Assembly: GCA_965279125.1 (NCBI GenBank)
Contig: CBDIHL010000023.1
Coordinates: 24,812 to 88,811 of the forward strand
Reading direction: 5' to 3'
Length of the DNA stretch: 64,000 nucleotides
DNA from: Dinoroseobacter sp965279125
GTDB lineage: Bacteria; Pseudomonadota; Alphaproteobacteria; Rhodobacterales; Rhodobacteraceae
In this document: positions 59,805-64,000 of the stretch, piece after piece
How the letters are laid out: the number at the start of each line of letters is the position of its first letter
How positions within the stretch are numbered: position 1 is the first letter of the stretch
The notes under the pieces: generated by a model
Database searches by the model: none
What the model was told of the DNA's origin: nothing
What the model saw: the letters and a program-made list of their open reading frames with translations, nothing else
Program-made: the position numbers and the translations under genes

Positions 59805-60496
59805 ATGAACGCCCCCGAAAGATTCGTAGCATATTTCCGCGTCTCCACACAGCGCCAAGGCCAGAGCGGCTAGGGCTTGAGGCCCAACAGGAGGCCGTTG
59901 CCGAGTTCCTGCGCCAACGCGGGGGTGAAATGATGTGCAGCTTTAAGGAGGTGGAAAGCGGCAAGCGCAACGACCGCCCCGAACTGGAAAAGGCGCTCGG
60001 CGTGGCCAAGGCAGCGGGGGCCACGTTGTTGATCGCTAAGCTTGATCGCCTTGCCCGTAACGTGGCCTTCATCGCCAACCTTATGGACGGTGAGGTTGAG
60101 GTTGCCGCGTGTGACATGCCCGAGGCTAACCGCTTCATGCTTCACGTTATGGCCGCCGTAGCAGAGCATGAGGCGCGGGCCACTAGCGAGCGCACCAAGG
60201 CCGCGCTGGCAGCCCGCAAGGCGCGAGGTTTGCCGTGTGGCTGGGCCATAGCGGGCAGGGGTGGCGATCAAGCCCGTGCAACCGCCAACGCGGCAAAAGA
60301 CCGGATGCAGCGGGCGGATGCCTTTGCCATTAAGATCGGGCCGCAAGCTGCATCGCTGAGGCAGGACGGGCTAAGCCTTAAGCGCATTGCCGAGCAGTTC
60401 AACCAGATGGGCGTGCCCACTGCACGCACTGGCAAGTGGTACGACACCACAATCGGCAACCTCCTCAAGCGCTACGAGGCCGTGCATCGGGTCTGA
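59805..60496 (+). pseudogene. Serine resolvase/invertase with frameshift after the active site
   Basis: The ATG at 59805 begins MNAPERFVAYFRVSTQRQGQSG, which carries the catalytic Ser, and then stops at 59871-59873 (TAG). In another frame the rest of a resolvase follows: GLEAQQEAVAEFLRQRGG, then LLIAKLDRLARNVAFIANLM and HVMAAVAEHEARATSERTKAAL (by ends), and a C-terminal HTH (LSLKRIAEQFNQMGVPTARTGKW, by ends). One missing base near 59868-59873 explains it. As written, the enzyme would lack a joined active site. Confidence 0.8.
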
Positions 60497-60872
60497 CCCT
60501 AAAGCGCTACAGAACAGAAAAAGGGCCGCCACGTTTCCAAGCCATTTCCGCTAGTATGGAGTTCGGTTCCGCGACCTAAGGTGTCGAAGTTGATGTCCGC
60601 CGCCCGCCCTAAGCCTAGAGGGCCACCTGCGATGGCTCTATCGAAAATTGATACGAGCGCTATCGATGGTATAAGCCACAGATATGAAAAAGCATTTTGG
60701 CTGATTTCGACATATCGACCAAACGTTGGGCAACAACCTAATCGAGAGCGATGACGTTGCCATGAAGCGCCTTACTGCATACAGCCAAAGCTTCCGAACC
60801 ATACGATCGGCGGTGGCAACCTTCAGCGGGGCACAAACGATAAGAACCATCCGACGAGGACATCATAGACAA
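60497..60872. other. Intergenic, no gene recognised
   Basis: About 375 bases right of the resolvase with no convincing frame. The right boundary of the satellite may lie here, but I found no repeat matching the 48.5-49.0 kb side. Confidence 0.4.
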
Positions 60873-61265
60873 TCAGGTGTCATTGGTGAGTTCAAATTCA
60901 TCGGCATGCTCTTCGAAGCCGCCGCGAAACCTAGTCGGGCCGACACATCGCAACGTTGCGTGGCGAGAGACAAATGCAACAGTCCCCTCTTCGTCGACTG
61001 TAGGCCAACCAGAGCGTTGGACCACCTCGCAACATTGAGTTCTACTGAAGGTGGTTTGTGAAGCGAGGCAGGCACGAAGGTCAAAATCCGGCAATGGAAT
61101 AAAGTTCGGTGTTGGGTTTATGACCTGTACAAGATACTGGTCCGTTAACAACAAAAACTGGTAAGTTTGAGTAATGTCCGGCATCGTTATGGCAAGTTCC
61201 AAAGGAGGGGATGGAACACCCAGATGTGCCGCTCTTCTGTCATCCGATTGCGCTCGAATGAGCAT
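60873..61265 (-). CDS. Possible small protein divergent to the methyltransferase pair
   Basis: An open frame of 130 residues, probably starting at 61184 (MPDITQTYQFLLLTDQYLVQ). It has a protein-like hydrophobic pattern. No strong ribosome site is visible before either ATG, and I recognise no family. Overlapping frames on the plus strand have weaker protein character. Low certainty. Confidence 0.3.
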   Translation of the reverse strand: MLIRAQSDDRRAAHLGVPSPPLELAITMPDITQTYQFLLLTDQYLVQVINPTPNFIPLPDFDLRACLASQTTFSRTQCCEVVQRSGWPTVDEEGTVAFVSRHATLRCVGPTRFRGGFEEHADEFELTNDT

Positions 61266-61344
61266 GATACAGGGCTAGTTCGTTGAACAGGTGTGGGGCT
61301 TGTATCAAGCCAATGCTACCCACAAAAAACAAAGGGGCTAGACT

Positions 61345-62379
61345 ATGGTTAAGGGAGTGAGTATTTTTTCCGGGGCAGGGGGCCTCGATGTTGGCGCACA
61401 TCAAGCTGGCTTGGACATTGTGGCGTGTGTCGAGAACGACCGTGATGCAGCACAGACATTGCGTATTAACAATGGCTTGCTTGGCGCAGATGTGCTTGAA
61501 ACGGACATTGCGGACGTTGACTTCCGAATTTGGTCAAGCTCGGAACCGAGTGTCCTAATCGGTGGCCCGCCTTGTCAGCCCTTTTCCAAGAATGGTTACT
61601 GGGTCAAGAACGACAACCGACTGATCGAACATGATCCCAGAAACATGCTTGGTCAGTTCGTGCGCGCTCTCAGTGAAATGCTACCCACAGGTTTTCTGTT
61701 CGAAAACGTAGACAGCATACTTCATCCGACAAACAAAAGCACCTTCGAAGCGTTTGTCAAAGAAGCCGAAGCACACGGTTATTCCTGTACGGTTTTTCGT
61801 ACGAATTCTGCTGATTTTGGCGTTCCGCAAAAGCGGAAGCGAGTTTTTGTGTTCGGAGTCAAGGGCGGCGCAAGTTCGATACCTTGTCCGGAGGGCCGAT
61901 ATGCAGATCCCAAGAAACCGCATCAAATGAATGGGCATGACCCCTATGTTGGAGTTGGCGATTTCATCGCCCCCTATGCAGGGCCGGAGTTCTCTGAGCC
62001 ACAAGAGGACGCAAGTAACGGAACTTACTACCAGGAACTTCTCAACGTGCCCTCTGGAAGAAACTACATCGGGCTACGAGACGTGGAAGGCTATAGCGGT
62101 CGTACCTTCCGGCCCGGAGGGCGCTTCTGGAACTTCCTATTCAAACTGCATCCAGACGAACCCTCCATCACGATTGCTGCTCAGCCCGGGCCATGGGTAG
62201 GCCCTTTCCACTGGGAAAGCCGACGACTGAGGGTTCCAGAAATTGCGGCGATACAAACCTTTCCGAAAGACTATCAGTTCTACGGTACTCGAAGGTCAAT
62301 TCAAAAGCAGATCGGCAACGCCGTTCCATGTTTGCTCGGCCAGGAAATGGTTGCTCATTTGATAAAGCATTTGCCCTGA
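61345..62379 (+). CDS. DNA (cytosine-5) methyltransferase
   Basis: A 344-residue C5 methyltransferase. Motif I is SIFSGAGGLDVGAHQAGL, motif IV with the catalytic Cys is IGGPPCQPFSKNGYW, motif VI is FENVDSIL, motif VIII is PQKRKRVFVFG and motif X is QIGNAVPCLLGQEM. Its target-recognition part lies between motifs VIII and IX. It methylates cytosine in a specific DNA sequence. The stop overlaps the start of the adenine methyltransferase by one base. Confidence 0.94.
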   Translation: MVKGVSIFSGAGGLDVGAHQAGLDIVACVENDRDAAQTLRINNGLLGADVLETDIADVDFRIWSSSEPSVLIGGPPCQPFSKNGYWVKNDNRLIEHDPRNMLGQFVRALSEMLPTGFLFENVDSILHPTNKSTFEAFVKEAEAHGYSCTVFRTNSADFGVPQKRKRVFVFGVKGGASSIPCPEGRYADPKKPHQMNGHDPYVGVGDFIAPYAGPEFSEPQEDASNGTYYQELLNVPSGRNYIGLRDVEGYSGRTFRPGGRFWNFLFKLHPDEPSITIAAQPGPWVGPFHWESRRLRVPEIAAIQTFPKDYQFYGTRRSIQKQIGNAVPCLLGQEMVAHLIKHLP

Positions 62380-63836
62380 TGGATATACGGGAGGCAGGAG
62401 GCAACAAGCTGATAGGCGTGTACCACGGTGAGAAAGACGCACCCTTGTCGGTCGGTGGTTTTGCGTGCATCCACTCAATTTCGGTAGAGCACATCGAAGC
62501 AGTTCAACGGCATTCTGAAGAGGCTGAAGAGAAGCTTTCATATATCTCTCGATGCAAATCTGAGCATGAGCGCAAAAAGCTCGGGTCGTACTACACGCCG
62601 ACTGACGTAGCAGATTTCTTCTGGAGAGAGCTCTTCGCACAGAACGATGTACTCGACGGCGAAGATGCGCTTTCGTTCTTGCGTAAGCATCATTTTGTTG
62701 AACCCGCTGCCGGGGCAGGGGCCTTGATCTTTGCGCTCTTCAAGAGGTTTCTGAATCTTGGTGTGACCGCTGAGCAGCTGAGTGAGATCGAACTATCTAT
62801 TGTTGATGTGAACACCAACGCTCTCGCCTTCGTAGAAAACCAGTTGGAAGTTCTGGCTGATGCTTGGGATGTATCTTTCAACACAGTTCGGCTTGTCCGC
62901 GACGACTTCCTCTCAGCTGATCTGACCAGTGGATTTAAGCCCTACTTCTTCTTCGGAAACCCGCCGTTTGTTGCAAACGAGAAAGGACGGTCTCCTTGGA
63001 AAAACATCTATGCTGATTTTCTTGAGAAGGCTTTGACGCATGTCGGTAGGGAGGGCGGCGTCCACTTTATTGTGCCACTTTCGGTCGCCTTCAGTCGCGA
63101 CTACAGCGCTTTGCGTACGATGATCACGGATACTCGCGGAACCGTCTGCCTATCCAATTTCGACAACATTCCGGACACTCTGTTCAAATCTGGGAAACCG
63201 AGCCACACGAATACCAACAAAGCTAACAGCCAGCGTTGTACCATCCTCACAGTACTGCCGGGAAAACCCAAGAAGCTTTTGGCAACGAGCCTGCTTCGGT
63301 GGAGTAAAAAAGATCGGGTCGGTCTGCTTAGTCGATCACCTAAGTACGTTGACGTATCAGACTATAGTTTCGACCGGCAGTTTCCTCGACCAAAGAGTCA
63401 AGCCGTTATGAACTACCTCGACCTTGCGGCGTACAGCCCGACGCTTGGCTCAATTATATCGAAAACGGGTAAACACAAGCTGTTTGTTGCAGGTGTGGCG
63501 CGCAACTACGTTAGCCTGCGAGAGGGACCAGCAAGTGGTGTTCATGCCCTTGGGTTTGAAAGCGAAGACGACTTCCTCTTGGGTTTGGGCGTGTTGAGTT
63601 CTGATCTGTTCCTATCCTATTGGTTGTCGATCGGTGATGGATTTCACCTGACCAAGGGGAACATCTTCAACTTTCCTTTACACGATGAACTTGTTCGGAA
63701 ATGCCAGCGTAACGCGGCAGCGCTTCGAACGACCTGGAAGGCCCGTCAGCGCTTCCAGAAGGGAAAACTTAATTCAGGTAGAATGACTACGTCCTTTGAC
63801 CTGAGGGATGCTGTCCCGTCCTTGGCAGATGTTTAA
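62379..63836 (+). CDS. Adenine-N6 DNA methyltransferase, Eco57I/type IIG-like
   Basis: A 485-residue protein. The phrase GSYYTPTDVADFFW near residue 70 and motif I FVEPAAGAGALIFALF precede the catalytic FFFGNPPFVANEKG near residue 190. The rest resembles the target-recognition half of type II/IIG enzymes (PLSVAFSRDYSALRTMI, LTKGNIFNFPLHDELV). The start ATG overlaps the stop of the C5 gene (TGATG). No nuclease motif is visible in it, so the endonuclease may be the next gene. Confidence 0.88.
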   Translation: MDIREAGGNKLIGVYHGEKDAPLSVGGFACIHSISVEHIEAVQRHSEEAEEKLSYISRCKSEHERKKLGSYYTPTDVADFFWRELFAQNDVLDGEDALSFLRKHHFVEPAAGAGALIFALFKRFLNLGVTAEQLSEIELSIVDVNTNALAFVENQLEVLADAWDVSFNTVRLVRDDFLSADLTSGFKPYFFFGNPPFVANEKGRSPWKNIYADFLEKALTHVGREGGVHFIVPLSVAFSRDYSALRTMITDTRGTVCLSNFDNIPDTLFKSGKPSHTNTNKANSQRCTILTVLPGKPKKLLATSLLRWSKKDRVGLLSRSPKYVDVSDYSFDRQFPRPKSQAVMNYLDLAAYSPTLGSIISKTGKHKLFVAGVARNYVSLREGPASGVHALGFESEDDFLLGLGVLSSDLFLSYWLSIGDGFHLTKGNIFNFPLHDELVRKCQRNAAALRTTWKARQRFQKGKLNSGRMTTSFDLRDAVPSLADV

Positions 63837-63917
63837 CCTGTAACGGGATTCATGATGGTCAAATCGCCTCCATAAGAGTACTGTCCTCTCGAAAAACGAC
63901 ACATTGCGAGGCAGTGC

Positions 63918-64000
63918 ATGGTTTGGCAGGCAGCTATCGACGGAATTCTGTTTGAAGGAAACGACCCTGGGCATCCGACCGTTGATCAACGCCGGGAGAT
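63918..64000 (+). CDS. Partial CDS at the window edge, unknown
   Basis: The ATG at 63918 opens a frame (VWQAAIDGILFEGNDPGH...) that continues past 64000. It follows the adenine methyltransferase by 81 bases on the same strand. Only 27 codons are seen, so no family can be given. A restriction enzyme is the obvious guess from context, but the sequence does not show it. Confidence 0.35.
   Translation, partial: MVWQAAIDGILFEGNDPGHPTVDQRRE

Noticed and set aside
60726..61061. 111-codon frame on the plus strand
   Set aside because: No ribosome site, low protein character, and it competes with a somewhat better frame on the other strand.
61345..63836. BREX or DISARM system
   Set aside because: The two methylases are visible, but none of the other required genes (PglZ, BrxC/L, DrmA/B and so on) is in the window.
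1..64000. CRISPR array
   Set aside because: No regularly spaced direct repeats of suitable length were seen. The repeats found are palindromes or hairpins.

Overview
The window looks like the chromosome of an alphaproteobacterium of the Rhodobacteraceae (Roseobacter clade). The evidence is GC-rich coding with Sec and Tat leaders, an Lrp-type PutR divergent from a PutA that lacks a DNA-binding domain, an NnrR-controlled nirK/nor denitrification cluster, a DUF1858 protein, and an N-methylproline demethylase-like enzyme. I cannot name a genus or species from the sequence alone.

Layout. (1) 0.1-20.5 kb is ordinary chromosome: a retropepsin-like protease, MarC, an ABC-F ATPase, a VOC protein, a Bcr/CflA-type exporter, ndk, small proteins and an orphan TRAP binding protein. 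A nitrogen-compound block follows: a frameshifted SDR, an aldehyde dehydrogenase, putA divergent from putR, pxpB-pxpC-pxpA (5-oxoprolinase), an StcD-like N-methylproline demethylase and rsmJ. The block suggests growth on proline, 5-oxoproline and methylated prolines. (2) 20.7-28.6 kb is mobile DNA: a broken XRE regulator, a DUF3768 gene, a TraD-like ATPase, a 48-residue ORF coupled to a large serine recombinase, a partial and a complete IS1182-type element, and an IS110-type element. (3) 28.9-41.1 kb is a denitrification region. paz-nirK-nirV faces nnrR. norC-norB-norQ-norD runs into three small genes, nnrS and nnrU. hemN supplies haem under low oxygen. FNR/NnrR-type boxes lie before paz/nnrR, before norC/DUF1858 and before hemN. 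(4) 41.4-48.4 kb holds msrB, two fasciclin proteins, an ECF sigma/anti-sigma pair, a transglutaminase-like protein, tRNA-Asn, an MBL hydrolase and an orphan histidine kinase.

(5) 49.0-60.5 kb is the most interesting part. It is a compact integrated element with a tyrosine integrase, an AlpA-like regulator, a large replication protein with a P-loop ATPase domain, an AT-rich repeat/hairpin region that may be its origin, small and large terminase-like genes, several short unknown genes, a damaged parA with an RHH partner, and a frameshifted serine resolvase. No portal, capsid or tail gene is visible, so it resembles a phage satellite or a heavily reduced prophage. A 10-base palindrome (CTTACGTAAG) and a near-duplicate 24-base leader recur across its right half. 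(6) 61.3-64.0 kb holds a cytosine-5 and an adenine-N6 DNA methyltransferase in overlapping frames, with a further gene cut by the window edge; this looks like part of a restriction-modification or defence locus.

Several genes (SDR, XRE regulator, resolvase, parA, a small secreted-protein-like ORF) are broken by short indels. Some may be true pseudogenes. Single-base sequence errors cannot be excluded from the text alone.
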